The position numbers and the translations under genes were made by a program. Positions 1 through 9,177 of a stretch of DNA of 64,000 bases are shown here, in pieces. The DNA lies in assembly GCA_029556545.1 (NCBI GenBank), contig JAKQEQ010000023.1:88184-152183 (forward strand). The letters are read 5' to 3'. The DNA is from Candidatus Hydrogenedentota bacterium. GTDB lineage: Bacteria; Hydrogenedentota; Hydrogenedentia; Hydrogenedentales; JAGMZX01. Under the pieces are notes generated by a model. It saw only the letters and a list, made by a program, of their open reading frames with translations, was not told the origin of the DNA and did no database searches. Position 1 is the first letter of the stretch. Every line of letters begins with the position of its first letter.

Positions 1-264
1 GGCGAAACCGCCGTGCGAGAAAGGATTAGCCGCCAACTGCTGATCGTTGTAATACGTGCTCGCGCCGATGTTGACGCCCAACCGCGCCGGTTGCTCGGCG
101 ATCACCCGCTCCGTCACCTGCACGACGGCGTCGCGCGGCGACGATCCGCCGCACTGGGCCAGCACCACCGTCGCGCAGCCCGCCACGAGCTTCGCCGCGC
201 GCCGCCACCTGGATCGAAATATCTTGCTTGCCACGTTTCCGAGTGCCTTTCTTTGCCGGTTCAC
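1..264 (-). CDS. Exported protein of unknown function, N-terminal part only (cut by left window edge)
   Basis: An open frame enters from the left edge and reads upstream to GTG codons at 264 and 234; neither has a clearly better ribosome-binding site (AG-rich stretches lie about 10 bases before both). The N-terminus is basic, followed by the hydrophobic stretch AAKLVAGCATVVLAQC, which looks like a signal peptide. The last visible residues, LGVNIGASTYYNDQQLAANP, read like the start of a folded secreted domain and argue that this frame is genuine. The rest of the gene lies outside the window, so no function can be given. The frames on the plus strand here are low-complexity shadows. Confidence 0.6.
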   Translation of the reverse strand, partial: MNRQRKALGNVASKIFRSRWRRAAKLVAGCATVVLAQCGGSSPRDAVVQVTERVIAEQPARLGVNIGASTYYNDQQLAANPFSHGGFA

Positions 265-503
265 AAGCCGACGGCTCCGCCTCACTTTCGGGCTTACTAT
301 ACACGTCTTGGCTCAGACGCGCGAGCGGCGCGGTCGGGGAAGCATCCAGAACAGGGGAACCCACACCGCCCTCGGCGCGCTGCCCTTCCCTGCTTCTATG
401 CGGGTGGCGGAACCGGCTGCGGGAAGCGCGGAAAGTGCGCATGCATGCGCGAGGCATGCCGTTGATTTGTTCGCGCGACGGCCCCTATAATTCTTATCAT
501 TCC

Positions 504-594
<91 letters not shown>

Positions 595-683
595 TATCAC
601 TCGCCGGCGGACGCGCGCGGCGCGGTTGTGTTTCGCTGGGACTCCTGCTAAACTATGTTCCAGCAATGGTTTAACGCGACAAC

Positions 684-1751
684 ATGCTGAACGGCGTCCC
701 GCGCATTCTAATTATTCGTCTGAGCGCCATTGGCGACGTTGTGCGCGTATTGCCCGCCCTGTCCACGTTGCGTCGCCACTTTCCCGCCGCCCAAATCGAC
801 TGGGCCGTCGAGTCAAAGGCCGCCGCCGTGGTCGACGATCACCCGGACCTTGACCGTTGCCTCGTTTTCGAGCGGTCGCGGCGTGGGGAGGGCCGTGTCG
901 ATGGCTTCTTCGCATTCCTGCGGTCCGTGCGCGCGGGCCGGTATGACATCTCCGCGGATTTCCACGGGATATTGAAAAGCGGGCTGATAAGCCTGGCGTC
1001 CCGGGCGCCGCAGCGATTCGGGTTCGCGTGGCCGCGGGCGCGCGAATGCAGCAACGTCTTCTACACGCGCCGTGTGCCGTTGCCGTCGCAGCGGTTGAAC
1101 CGCGTGGACGAAAACCTCCGGCTGTGCGAGGCGCTGGGCGCGCCAAATCACGAACCGCATGAGACGCCGCTATTCGTGCCCGAAACGGCGCAGCCGGAGG
1201 TGGACGCCTATTTTGACGGCGCCCTGGACGGCAATAAGCGGGTCATCGCGGTCCATCCGGCCGTCGACCGGCCCTCGAAGCAGTGGCCGGTCGCGTCGTA
1301 CGCGGCGCTGGCGGACATGCTGCTGGCCGACGGCCGCTTCGAGGTCTTGATCACGTGGGGACCGGGCCAGCGCTGCGTCGCCGAGGCGGTTGCGGTTCAG
1401 GCGAAACGCAAACCGCTTATCGCGCCCGAGACGCCGGACCTCAAGCAGTACGCTTGGCTCATTCATCGTTGCGCACTCTACGTCGGCGGCGATACGGGGC
1501 CCATGCATATTGCTGCGGCGATGGGCACGCCCACGGTGGCGATTTTCGGCGGGACGGACCCGGCGAAGCACGCGCCGGTCGGCGCGCCTGCTCGGGTGCT
1601 GTACGCGGGTCCGGAACCGCCGCCCCGGCGCGTCTCCACGCGCGCGGCGCAAGACGCCTTCGCGCGCATCACGCCGGATGACGTCTATGACGCCTGCATC
1701 AGTCTGCTGACCCAGTCCCCTGCGCACCCGGCGCGGCCTGAGGCGTGGTAG
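684..1751 (+). CDS. Glycosyltransferase family 9 (ADP-heptose:LPS heptosyltransferase-like)
   Basis: The 355-residue protein has the usual length and layout of GT9 enzymes, which transfer heptose from ADP-heptose to the lipopolysaccharide core on the cytoplasmic face of the inner membrane. The N-terminal signature ILIIRLSAIGDVV (about residues 8-20) opens the first Rossmann-like domain. The C-terminal nucleotide-sugar-binding domain shows AVHPAVDRPSKQWPV (about 190) and the strongly conserved YVGGDTGPMHIAAAMGTP (about 265) followed by AIFGGTDP. The ATG at 684 begins just before the first strand; no strong ribosome-binding site precedes it. The acceptor sugar cannot be read from sequence, so waaC/waaF-type assignment is left open. 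Confidence 0.9.
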   Translation: MLNGVPRILIIRLSAIGDVVRVLPALSTLRRHFPAAQIDWAVESKAAAVVDDHPDLDRCLVFERSRRGEGRVDGFFAFLRSVRAGRYDISADFHGILKSGLISLASRAPQRFGFAWPRARECSNVFYTRRVPLPSQRLNRVDENLRLCEALGAPNHEPHETPLFVPETAQPEVDAYFDGALDGNKRVIAVHPAVDRPSKQWPVASYAALADMLLADGRFEVLITWGPGQRCVAEAVAVQAKRKPLIAPETPDLKQYAWLIHRCALYVGGDTGPMHIAAAMGTPTVAIFGGTDPAKHAPVGAPARVLYAGPEPPPRRVSTRAAQDAFARITPDDVYDACISLLTQSPAHPARPEAW

Positions 1752-2039
1752 GGCGTCCCGCCCCACACCAAGTCCGCTCTCTCTATGGGAGAGGGACAGC
1801 GCGGCCGCGATCCGTCCGATCCGTCCGATCCGTCCCCTTCTTCCTGTGGGAGCGGGCCAGGGTGAGAGTTCCATCGGGGGCAAGATGCCCCCGCTCCTAT
1901 GCGCCCGCGGAAAACGGATCGATTGCGATTAACGAGTACGAACCACTTGGCCCGTTCGGGCGGGGACTCGGGAGTGCGGGCGCGTTCGCGCGCGTGGTAT
2001 TCTGCCTCGCGGCCCGGGAGGTCGGGCGTCGAGGGTCTG
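1752..2039. repeat. Repeat-rich intergenic region without a gene
   Basis: This gap holds remnants of dispersed repeats. Three tandem copies of GATCCGTCC lie near 1808-1835. Two decayed copies of a GGGAGAGGG/GGGAGCGGG-type element occur near 1785 and 1848, and a palindrome, GGGGGCAAGATGCCCCC, near 1875-1891 resembles the other short hairpin repeats of this window. An open frame runs from 1899 into the next gene, but it encodes only arginine/serine-rich shadow sequence. No promoter stands out. Confidence 0.6.
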
Positions 2040-3086
2040 ATGAAAGCTTGTGTCTTACATGCGGTCGGTGACTTGCGGTGCGAAGATGTGCCAACGCCTT
2101 TTCCTGTCGCCGGGGAGGTATTGGTGCGCGTCGCCGCATGCGGCGTGTGCGGCTCGGACCTCCCGCGCGTCTTCTCGAAGGGAACGTATCGCTTCCCGCT
2201 CATTCCGGGCCACGAACTGGCGGGGACGGTCGAGGCCGTCGGCGCGGAGGTCGATTCCTCCTGGGTCGGACGGCGGGTCGCGGTGTTTCCGCTGATCCCG
2301 TGCCGCCGCTGCGCCGCCTGCGAGAGCGGGGCTTACGCGCAGTGCGCGGATTACGACTACCTGGGATCCCGGCGCGACGGTGGCTTTGCGGAGTTCACAT
2401 GCATGCCCGCGTGGAATCTGCTGCCCGTGCCGGACGGACTCCCGTTACACGAGGCGGCGATGCTCGAACCGGCCGCGGTGGCGCTGCACGCGCTGCGTCG
2501 GGCACGACTCGATGCGGGGGACAGCGTATTGATCATGGGCGCGGGGCCCATCGGGCTGTTGCTGGCGATGTGGGCGCGCGTGTTCGGCGCCGGGAAGATT
2601 CTGATTGCGGACATTAATATCGAGCGGCTGAGGTTCGCGCGCACGCTGAAATTCGACCATCTTCACGATGCCGGCTCCGGCGACACGGCCGCGTGGGCGC
2701 GGCGCAAGACCGCCGAACGCGGGGCGGACGTGGTAATCGAGGCCACGGGCGCTTCCGCGGCCTTGGAACAATGCGTGCTGGCCGCGTGCGCATTCGGGCG
2801 TGTAGTGTTACTGGGCAATCCGGCGGGCGCGATGACCCTGTCGCAGGCCGCCTACTGGGCGGTGCTGCGCCGGGAACTGCGGATGATCGGATCCTGGAAC
2901 TCATCGTATAGCGAATTGCCGCGCAACGAGTGGCGACTGGCCCTCGAGTGCATGGCCGATGGCCGGATCGAGGTCGGCCCCCTGGTGACGCATCAGGTTC
3001 CGCTCGAGAACCTGCGCGGGCGCATCGAGATGCTGCGCTACCGTAAGGGCTTCGCGTGCAAGGTGATGTGCGTGCCCCGCGGTTGA
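2040..3086 (+). CDS. Zinc-dependent medium-chain dehydrogenase, GatD-like
   Basis: The 348-residue protein belongs to the zinc-binding medium-chain dehydrogenase/reductase family. The catalytic-zinc region is CGVCGSDLPRVF (about 37-48) with GHELAG (about 60-65). The structural-zinc cysteines are in CRRCAACESGAYAQC (about 88-102). The segment YDYLGSRRDGGFAE (about 104-117) closely resembles galactitol-1-phosphate 5-dehydrogenase (GatD). The NAD-binding loop is MGAGPIGLL (about 166). It probably oxidises a polyol or sugar-phosphate alcohol with NAD; the substrate is inferred from family resemblance only. The ATG at 2040 has GAGG just upstream, and the longer open frame from 1899 is non-coding in character. 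Confidence 0.85.
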   Translation: MKACVLHAVGDLRCEDVPTPFPVAGEVLVRVAACGVCGSDLPRVFSKGTYRFPLIPGHELAGTVEAVGAEVDSSWVGRRVAVFPLIPCRRCAACESGAYAQCADYDYLGSRRDGGFAEFTCMPAWNLLPVPDGLPLHEAAMLEPAAVALHALRRARLDAGDSVLIMGAGPIGLLLAMWARVFGAGKILIADINIERLRFARTLKFDHLHDAGSGDTAAWARRKTAERGADVVIEATGASAALEQCVLAACAFGRVVLLGNPAGAMTLSQAAYWAVLRRELRMIGSWNSSYSELPRNEWRLALECMADGRIEVGPLVTHQVPLENLRGRIEMLRYRKGFACKVMCVPRG

Positions 3087-3183
3087 GCCTTCGGGAAGAC
3101 GCCCCGGGCCGCCGTGTGTTCTACCCTGAGTATCGGGGTTGTTGAGCCGTGGTTGCCGCGGCAATCGCCTGGAGAACTGCAAG

Positions 3184-3990
3184 ATGTCCCAAGAGCAAGC
3201 CGATCCGATATGGGCCGCGATCCGCGCCGAAGCCGTTGAGGACGCGCGCATCGAGCCCATGCTCGCCAGCTTCCTGCACAGCGTCGTCCTGAATCATAAG
3301 ACGCTCGAGGACGCGCTCAGCTTTCAACTGGCGGGCAAGCTCGAAAGCCACACGCTGACCGCGGTCACGCTGCGCGACCTTATCGACGAGGCCATCCAGA
3401 ACGATGCGGGCATCCGCGAGGCGTTTCGCGCGGATATCCTCGCGGTGCTCGAACGCGACCCGGCCTGCACCAAGTACTCGACGCCGCTTCTCTACTTAAA
3501 AGGCTTTCACGCGCTCCAGGGCTATCGCGTGGCGCACTATTACTGGAACCACGACCGCAAGCCTCTCGCCCGGTTTCTCCAGAGCCGTATCTCCGAGGTC
3601 TTCGGCGTCGATATTCACCCCGCCGCGCGCGTCGGCAAGGGCATCCTCATCGACCACGCCACGAGCGTCGTCATCGGCGAAACGGCGGTCGTGGCCGATA
3701 ACGTGTCCATGCTTCACGAGGTGACCCTCGGCGGCACGGGCAAAGAGAGCGGCGACCGCCACCCGAAGATCGGCGAGGGCGTGCTCATCTCGTCCGGCGC
3801 GAAGATACTGGGCAACGTCACAGTGGGCGAGGGCGCGAAGATCGGCTCGTGCGCCGTGGTGTTGATGGACGTCGAACCCCATACGACCGTCGTGGGCGTG
3901 CCGGCCAAGCCTATCGGCGGCGTCCTTCACGGCCAGCCGGCTCTGGAAATGGACCACCGCATCTGGCTGAATTCCGAAAACAAGGAATAA
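3184..3990 (+). CDS. cysE: Serine O-acetyltransferase
   Basis: CysE makes O-acetylserine from serine and acetyl-CoA, the first step of cysteine synthesis in the cytoplasm. The 268-residue protein has the helical N-terminal domain (to about 140) with the characteristic YLKGFHALQGYRVAHYYW segment. A left-handed beta-helix of hexapeptide repeats follows, with IDHATSVVIGETAVV and LHEVTLGGTGKESGDRHPKIG-like motifs that carry the catalytic His residues and acetyl-CoA contacts. GVPAKPIGG closes the helix. The ATG at 3184 gives the standard family start, MSQEQ. A 12-base palindrome, TTGCCGCGGCAA, lies at 3153-3164 just upstream. cysK is not adjacent. Confidence 0.95.
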   Translation: MSQEQADPIWAAIRAEAVEDARIEPMLASFLHSVVLNHKTLEDALSFQLAGKLESHTLTAVTLRDLIDEAIQNDAGIREAFRADILAVLERDPACTKYSTPLLYLKGFHALQGYRVAHYYWNHDRKPLARFLQSRISEVFGVDIHPAARVGKGILIDHATSVVIGETAVVADNVSMLHEVTLGGTGKESGDRHPKIGEGVLISSGAKILGNVTVGEGAKIGSCAVVLMDVEPHTTVVGVPAKPIGGVLHGQPALEMDHRIWLNSENKE

Positions 3991-4083
3991 TCGGGGCCGC
4001 CTTCGCTAAGCGGGACAGCGAGTTTCCGACACGCTGCCTCTTGGATTACCATTAGCGGCGTCATCCAAACGGGAGACCCGCCT

Positions 4084-5175
4084 ATGCTATCTAAAGTCGG
4101 CGTGGGACTAATCGGCTCGCAATTCATTTCCTCGATTCACGCGCGCGCGCTGCGGCATTGTCCCGAGGCGCGCGTGCTTGCCGTGGCTTCACCGACGCCG
4201 GGCCACGCGGCGCGCTTCGCGGAAACGCATGCCATACCGCGGCATTACACGGACTACCGCAAGATGCTGAAGGATCCGGTCATTGATCTCGTGGTCATCG
4301 GCGCGCCGAACCGGTGGCATTGCCCCATCACGCTGGACGCCGCCTCGGCGGGCAAGCACGTCGTGGTCGAGAAGCCCATGGCCATGAACCTGGACGAGGC
4401 CGACCGCATGATTGCCGCGTGCGGTAACGCCGGGGTGCGGCTCATGTACGCGGAGGAACTCTGTTTCGCGCCGAAGTACGTGCGCCTGAAGCAACTCCTC
4501 GACGAGGGCGCGCTTGGCACGCCGACGCTCATCAAGCAATCGGAAAAGCACGATGGCCCCCACGCGGACCATTTCTGGGACGTGGCGCAGAGCGGCGGCG
4601 GCGTGACGATGGACATGGGGTGCCACGCCATAGCGTTCTTTCGCTGGATGCTCGGCGGCGCGCCCATCGCGTCGGTCTACGCGCAGATGAACACGCAGGT
4701 GCATGGTGACCGCACGCACGGCGACGACAACGCATTGCTTATCCTCGAATTCGAGAACGGCGTCATCGCGATGGCCGAGGAAAGTTGGACGAAGAAGGGC
4801 GGCATGGACGACCGCGCCGAGGTGTACGGAAGCGACGGCATGGCCTATGCAAACCTGCTACAGGGCAACTCGATTCTCACCTACAGCGATTGCGGTTACG
4901 GCTACGCTGTCGAGAAGGCGGGCGGCACGCGCGGCTGGTCCTTTGCGATATACGAAGAAGAATGGAACTACGGGTTTCCTCAAGAGATGGCTCATTTCGT
5001 CGGTTGTGTCGCCCAGGATCAGACGCCGCTGGTGACCGGCGAGGACGGGCGTGCCGTGCTCGAGGCGGTGTTCGCGGCCTACCAGTCCGCCGGGACCGGC
5101 GCCAAGGTGCCGCTGCCCTTCCGAACAACCGCGGAGAAACCCTGGGACCTCTGGCGGGGCGGCGCTACACGCTGA
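4084..5175 (+). CDS. Gfo/Idh/MocA family oxidoreductase
   Basis: This 363-residue NAD(P)-dependent sugar or cyclitol dehydrogenase has the usual family length. The N-terminal Rossmann fold begins VGVGLIGSQFISSIHARAL. The signature EKPMAMNLDEADRM (about 98-111) contains the conserved Lys of the family's EKP motif, and a C-terminal alpha/beta domain follows. The phrase DMGCHAIAFFRWMLG (about 179) is typical of the active-site region. The substrate cannot be predicted. The gene ends convergently with pfkA, the two 3' ends overlapping by 11 bases. Confidence 0.88.
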   Translation: MLSKVGVGLIGSQFISSIHARALRHCPEARVLAVASPTPGHAARFAETHAIPRHYTDYRKMLKDPVIDLVVIGAPNRWHCPITLDAASAGKHVVVEKPMAMNLDEADRMIAACGNAGVRLMYAEELCFAPKYVRLKQLLDEGALGTPTLIKQSEKHDGPHADHFWDVAQSGGGVTMDMGCHAIAFFRWMLGGAPIASVYAQMNTQVHGDRTHGDDNALLILEFENGVIAMAEESWTKKGGMDDRAEVYGSDGMAYANLLQGNSILTYSDCGYGYAVEKAGGTRGWSFAIYEEEWNYGFPQEMAHFVGCVAQDQTPLVTGEDGRAVLEAVFAAYQSAGTGAKVPLPFRTTAEKPWDLWRGGATR

Positions 5176-6136
5176 GGACACGCGCGATCCGCGAGTACTC
5201 GGGGTCGAAGCGCCCGCGCTGTTCCCAGGCGTCGGACAAGGGGGCCAACACAAGCTCCAGCCCCCGCACGCCTACCATCTTGCCGGCCTCGCCCGCAAGC
5301 AGCGCTTCGACCGCGCGCACGCCCATGCGACCGGCCAGCACTCGGTCGAACGCGGTCGGGCTCCCGCCTCGCTGGAGATGGCCGATAACCGCGACCCGTG
5401 TGTCCGTGAACTCGGAAACTTCGGCCACCCGCTTTGCGACCTGGAGCGCGTTGCCCGCGTCGTCTCCCTCAGCGACCACAACGATCATGGACCTCTTCCC
5501 GTTGTCGCGGCTTCGCCGCAAGGCGGCAACGAGCGCGGGGATATCCGTCGGCTCCTCGGGCGTCAGGACTTCCTCCGCGCCGCCAGCCAGCCCGCACATC
5601 ATGGCGATGTAACCGCTGTGCCGGCCCATGACCTCGACGAAGAAGATACGATCATGCGAGGCCGCTGTGTCACGCACGCGGTCGATGGCCTCGACCGCCA
5701 CATTGATGGCCGTGTCAAACCCGATGGTATAGTCCGTGCCGCCGATGTCGTTATCGATCGTGCCGGGCAGGCCGATGCAGGCCACGCCGTGCTCCGCATG
5801 CAGGGCCTGCGCGCCACGATAGGATCCGTCACCGCCGATGACGACAAGCCCCTCGATACTAAGTTCCCGCAATTGGGCCGCGGCCCGGGCGCGTCCTTCC
5901 GCGTCGTGAAACGCCTGGCAACGGGCGGTTTGCAGCATCGTGCCGCCCCGGTTGATGATGCCGCTTACGGACCGCGCGTTCATCGGTTCGATGGCCCCCT
6001 CGATAAGCCCTTGGTAACCCCGCCGTATCCCAAAGACGCCGACTCCGCGCGCGACCACGGCGCGCACGACCGCGCGGATCGCCGCGTTCATCCCCGGCGC
6101 GTCGCCCCCGCTCGTCAGCACGCCAATCCGTTCCAC
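5165..6136 (-). CDS. pfkA: ATP-dependent 6-phosphofructokinase
   Basis: PfkA phosphorylates fructose 6-phosphate to fructose 1,6-bisphosphate in glycolysis. At 323 residues it matches the compact bacterial ATP-dependent form. It opens VERIGVLTSGGDAPGMNAAI. The nucleotide-site motif is GGDGSYRGA and the catalytic loop is GTIDNDIGGTDYTIGFDTA. The Gly in GGDGS and the Gly of PGTIDNDI are what ATP users carry, whereas PPi users have Asp and Lys there. MGRHSGYIAM and HLQRGGSPTAFDR follow. The start is GTG at 6136 with AAAGGGGG upstream. The open frame reaches further, but that extension is arginine-rich shadow of the LysM gene. A second, PPi-type enzyme lies at 18945-20156. Confidence 0.93.
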   Translation of the reverse strand: MERIGVLTSGGDAPGMNAAIRAVVRAVVARGVGVFGIRRGYQGLIEGAIEPMNARSVSGIINRGGTMLQTARCQAFHDAEGRARAAAQLRELSIEGLVVIGGDGSYRGAQALHAEHGVACIGLPGTIDNDIGGTDYTIGFDTAINVAVEAIDRVRDTAASHDRIFFVEVMGRHSGYIAMMCGLAGGAEEVLTPEEPTDIPALVAALRRSRDNGKRSMIVVVAEGDDAGNALQVAKRVAEVSEFTDTRVAVIGHLQRGGSPTAFDRVLAGRMGVRAVEALLAGEAGKMVGVRGLELVLAPLSDAWEQRGRFDPEYSRIARVLSV

Positions 6137-6156
6137 AGGGCCGCCCCCTTTCGCGC

Positions 6157-8421
6157 TCAGCGCGACTTCTCTTCGACGTAGACGACATATTTCTCGCCGA
6201 TGTGCAGCACGGACCGCTTCGTCAGATTGTTCCATTTCAGGAAATCGTCCGTGGAAACGCCGTACTTGTTCGCGATGACGCTCGGATTGTCGCCACGCTG
6301 CACCGTGTGCGTGATCTTTCGTGGTTCCTTCTTCGCGGGGCCTGCGGGCGCGACTTCCTCCATCGCGGGGGAGGGCGGCGCTTCCGGCGCGCCGGAGAGA
6401 TAAACGATCAACTCGTCGCCAATGCGCAGTGTGGACCGGCGCGTCAGGTTGTTCCACCGCAACAGGTCATCGGTGGTCACGCCGTACTTGTCCGCGATGA
6501 CGCTCGGGTTTTCGCCCGCGGCCACCTTGTGCGTGACCATCTCGGGCGCGGGCGGCGGCTCAGGTGCTCGGGGCGACGGTTCCGGCGTACTTGGCGCGGC
6601 AGGCAGAATATCCGGCGTGGCGGGCGCCTCCGGCAGGTGTTCCGCGGTCGGCTCGACAAGCGGCGGCGCTTTCGCGGCGTAGTCGAGGGTGCGCGCCCGC
6701 CATTCGGCAATACTGGCCACGGCGTTCGCCTCGATGGCGCGGCCCGCGTCCGCCAGCGCCTCGGCCTCGTTCATGAGCCGTAGCACTTCCTCGAGAAGCC
6801 ATTCCCCGCGTTCGCGCGCCTCCGACCCTGTCAGGTATAGCGCCCGGTATTCCGCACATTTTTCGAGCTGGTTCGCGAGCGGGGCGACAAACGGCTCCTT
6901 CGTATCTTCCTGCAGAATACTTAGCGTGCGGAGCAGGTCGGCGAGCCCGCCGAGCGCGGGCGCGGCTACGTCCTTCGGCAGGCCGCCATCGTGCCATGCC
7001 TCCTCAATATACGGAAACGCGCGCAGGAGAAACAGAAAATTCGCGCGCCCCGTGGCGTCCTTCTTTTCCGCGGCGATCTCCCCGATGCGCTGCATGAGCG
7101 GCTGGGGCAGGCGCTCCTTGAACGCGGGCCGTGCCGCAAACGCGCGTGCCTGGCGCACCACATGGTTGCGCGCCGCCGCGCTGATCACGATTCCCCCGCT
7201 TCCCCGCAGGTAAACGGGCTGTGTCGCGAGCGCAATCGCGACGTGGCCGTCCTTGATCGCGGGGACCGGCAGGTCGTTGTGATACGTGTCCAGCAGGCGC
7301 AGGTCCCGCGCCGCGCCAACGGGTACCCGGACCTCCGCGTCCCGGTCCGCGCGCAGCACGATCAGCCATCGGTCGCAGTTGCGAAACACAAGGCCCTGAA
7401 CCCCCTGCGCCAAGGATAACGGACCCACCGGATCGCGGGCCTCGAGTTCGCTGGCCAGGCCGCTGAGGGCGGCAAAATCCTCTCCCGGACGACCGTTGTA
7501 CGCTCGCTCGATAGCGAAGCCCACACCGCTATATCCCACCGCCATGTGAGCCAACAGTTCGAACGCCAGCGGCAGCGGTTCGGGACCGGACGGCGCGGCG
7601 TGAAGACGCCAACGCTCATGACCGGTTCGCCGCGCCGCATACGTGATCTCCTGCACCTGCTCCCATGAGGCAGCGCCGCCGTCCACCACCATTTCGCGGA
7701 TATGAACCGCCGTGTTTGGCGATAACAGGCTTGCCGCGTTATCCGCCCGCACGACCGCCGCGATGGGCGCGGCGCTGCCGGCCTTGCGCAACGCATCGGC
7801 AAAGGCCGCGAGCGCTTCCGCGCTCGGGGCGCGCACTTCCCACCGGACCGGTGTGATTGCGCCGGATTGCTTGAAGAATTCCGCCGCGTCCGGGACGGCT
7901 TGCGTGTCCACCGCCGCGATAACGCCCAAACCCTGCGCTATTGCAGCGGCGGCCTGTTCCACGAAATCGGCCTGCGAGGCGTCCAGCCGCAAAGCGTTTA
8001 CGCCGATGCTCTTGAGCGCCAGTAACTCATGGGGGTCCGCCGTGTCCGCCTGCGCCCAGAGCGGCAGGGACAGCGCACCCCCCCGGTCCACGCGACAGAA
8101 GTGTTGCCGCGCCTCGACGGGCCCGCTGGGCGTCTCGACGAGTATATCCACGGCGTAGAAACCCCGTTCTGCGGGCAGGTCCGGCGCCGCCCACCAGTAC
8201 ACGCCGTGCGCCGGCAGCCGGACCGGTCCCACAGCGGCGGTCGTCCCGGTATCCCGGTCCGCGCGCCGGGCGGTGAGTTGAACCGTCGCCTCGACGTCCG
8301 TGTCGGAGCGCAGTTCAACGATGAGGGGGTCGTCCACGTAGACAAAATGGAGCGGCTGATCCGGCGCGAGGTCCACCTCGACCGACACGGCCAGCGCAAG
8401 CAGCAGCAGACCCCCGAGCAT
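6157..8421 (-). CDS. Exported protein with two C-terminal LysM domains
   Basis: The 754-residue protein starts with a short hydrophobic leader, MLGGLLLLALAVSVEVDLA. The large N-terminal part (about 20-600) is not recognised. It contains beta-rich segments followed by a helical stretch, with a Pro/Ala/Glu-rich linker near 610-650. The C-terminus has two LysM modules, HKVAAGENPSVIADKYGV...RIGDELIVYL and HTVQRGDNPSVIANKYGV...HIGEKYVVYV, each about 45 residues, which bind peptidoglycan glycan chains. It is therefore probably periplasmic or wall-associated. ATG 8421 lies only 2 bases after the stop of the upstream hydrolase gene, so the two are probably co-transcribed. Confidence 0.8.
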   Translation of the reverse strand: MLGGLLLLALAVSVEVDLAPDQPLHFVYVDDPLIVELRSDTDVEATVQLTARRADRDTGTTAAVGPVRLPAHGVYWWAAPDLPAERGFYAVDILVETPSGPVEARQHFCRVDRGGALSLPLWAQADTADPHELLALKSIGVNALRLDASQADFVEQAAAAIAQGLGVIAAVDTQAVPDAAEFFKQSGAITPVRWEVRAPSAEALAAFADALRKAGSAAPIAAVVRADNAASLLSPNTAVHIREMVVDGGAASWEQVQEITYAARRTGHERWRLHAAPSGPEPLPLAFELLAHMAVGYSGVGFAIERAYNGRPGEDFAALSGLASELEARDPVGPLSLAQGVQGLVFRNCDRWLIVLRADRDAEVRVPVGAARDLRLLDTYHNDLPVPAIKDGHVAIALATQPVYLRGSGGIVISAAARNHVVRQARAFAARPAFKERLPQPLMQRIGEIAAEKKDATGRANFLFLLRAFPYIEEAWHDGGLPKDVAAPALGGLADLLRTLSILQEDTKEPFVAPLANQLEKCAEYRALYLTGSEARERGEWLLEEVLRLMNEAEALADAGRAIEANAVASIAEWRARTLDYAAKAPPLVEPTAEHLPEAPATPDILPAAPSTPEPSPRAPEPPPAPEMVTHKVAAGENPSVIADKYGVTTDDLLRWNNLTRRSTLRIGDELIVYLSGAPEAPPSPAMEEVAPAGPAKKEPRKITHTVQRGDNPSVIANKYGVSTDDFLKWNNLTKRSVLHIGEKYVVYVEEKSR

Positions 8422-8423
8422 GG

Positions 8424-9038
8424 CTAAGCCCCCACAAGAAACGGGTTCGAGCGGCGCTCCCGGCCAATGGTGGTCGCGGGGCCGTGGCCGCTGTAGACCG
8501 TCGTGTGATCCGGCAAGGGAAGAAGCTTGGACCGGATGGACGCGATTAACGTCCCGTAATCGCCGCCCCACAGGTCCGTGCGGCCAATAGAGCCCGCAAA
8601 GAGCACGTCCCCGTCGAACACCACACCGTCCGTGGCCAAGGAAATATGCCCCGGCGAATGCCCCGGCGTAAACAAGACCTTCAGCGTTACCGACCCGACC
8701 GTGACCTCGTCGCCCTCGTCGAGAAACCGGGCCGGGTCCGGCGAGGCCGGAAACGGTACGCCGAACATCATGCCCTGCTGCTCAAGGGATTGGAGCAACG
8801 GCAGTTCGGCCGGATGACACGCCAGCGGCGCGCCGGTTATCCGGACCATTTCCGCGTTACCGCCGCAGTGGTCGCAGTGACAGTGCGTATTGATGACCAT
8901 CTTGACCTTTACGTCCGCCACCGCCGACTGGAGCTGCGGGGCCGCATCGCCCGGATCGATGATCAGCGCCTCGCCGCCGTCCTTCAGCACGTAACAATTG
9001 GTCAGGAAAGGCGTTAACTCGAACGTCAGTATCTCCAA
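8424..9038 (-). CDS. Metallo-beta-lactamase-fold hydrolase (glyoxalase II-like)
   Basis: The 204-residue protein has the metal-binding motif THCHCDHCGG (HxHxDH, about 59-68), the second histidine in TPGHSPGHISL (about 133), the bridging Asp in FDGDVLFAGSIGRTDL (about 150) and the terminal His in YSGHGPATTIGRE (about 188). Members hydrolyse thioesters such as S-lactoylglutathione or related substrates; here the substrate is unknown. The start is most likely TTG at 9038, because AGGAGG sits 7 bases before it. An ATG 24 bases upstream lies on the other side of that ribosome-binding site and adds only MTGTRRQA. Confidence 0.85.
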   Translation of the reverse strand: MEILTFELTPFLTNCYVLKDGGEALIIDPGDAAPQLQSAVADVKVKMVINTHCHCDHCGGNAEMVRITGAPLACHPAELPLLQSLEQQGMMFGVPFPASPDPARFLDEGDEVTVGSVTLKVLFTPGHSPGHISLATDGVVFDGDVLFAGSIGRTDLWGGDYGTLIASIRSKLLPLPDHTTVYSGHGPATTIGRERRSNPFLVGA

Positions 9039-9177
9039 CGCTTGCCTCCTCGTGCCCGTCATGCTACCTACCGAGGCAAAAACGTGTCAAGGCCGCCGCC
9101 GATGGTCTTGGATCCCGCGCCACGGCGCGATTGGCCTCCATTCGCGCAGGCGCGCCTCGATATAGGAAATGCCGCGC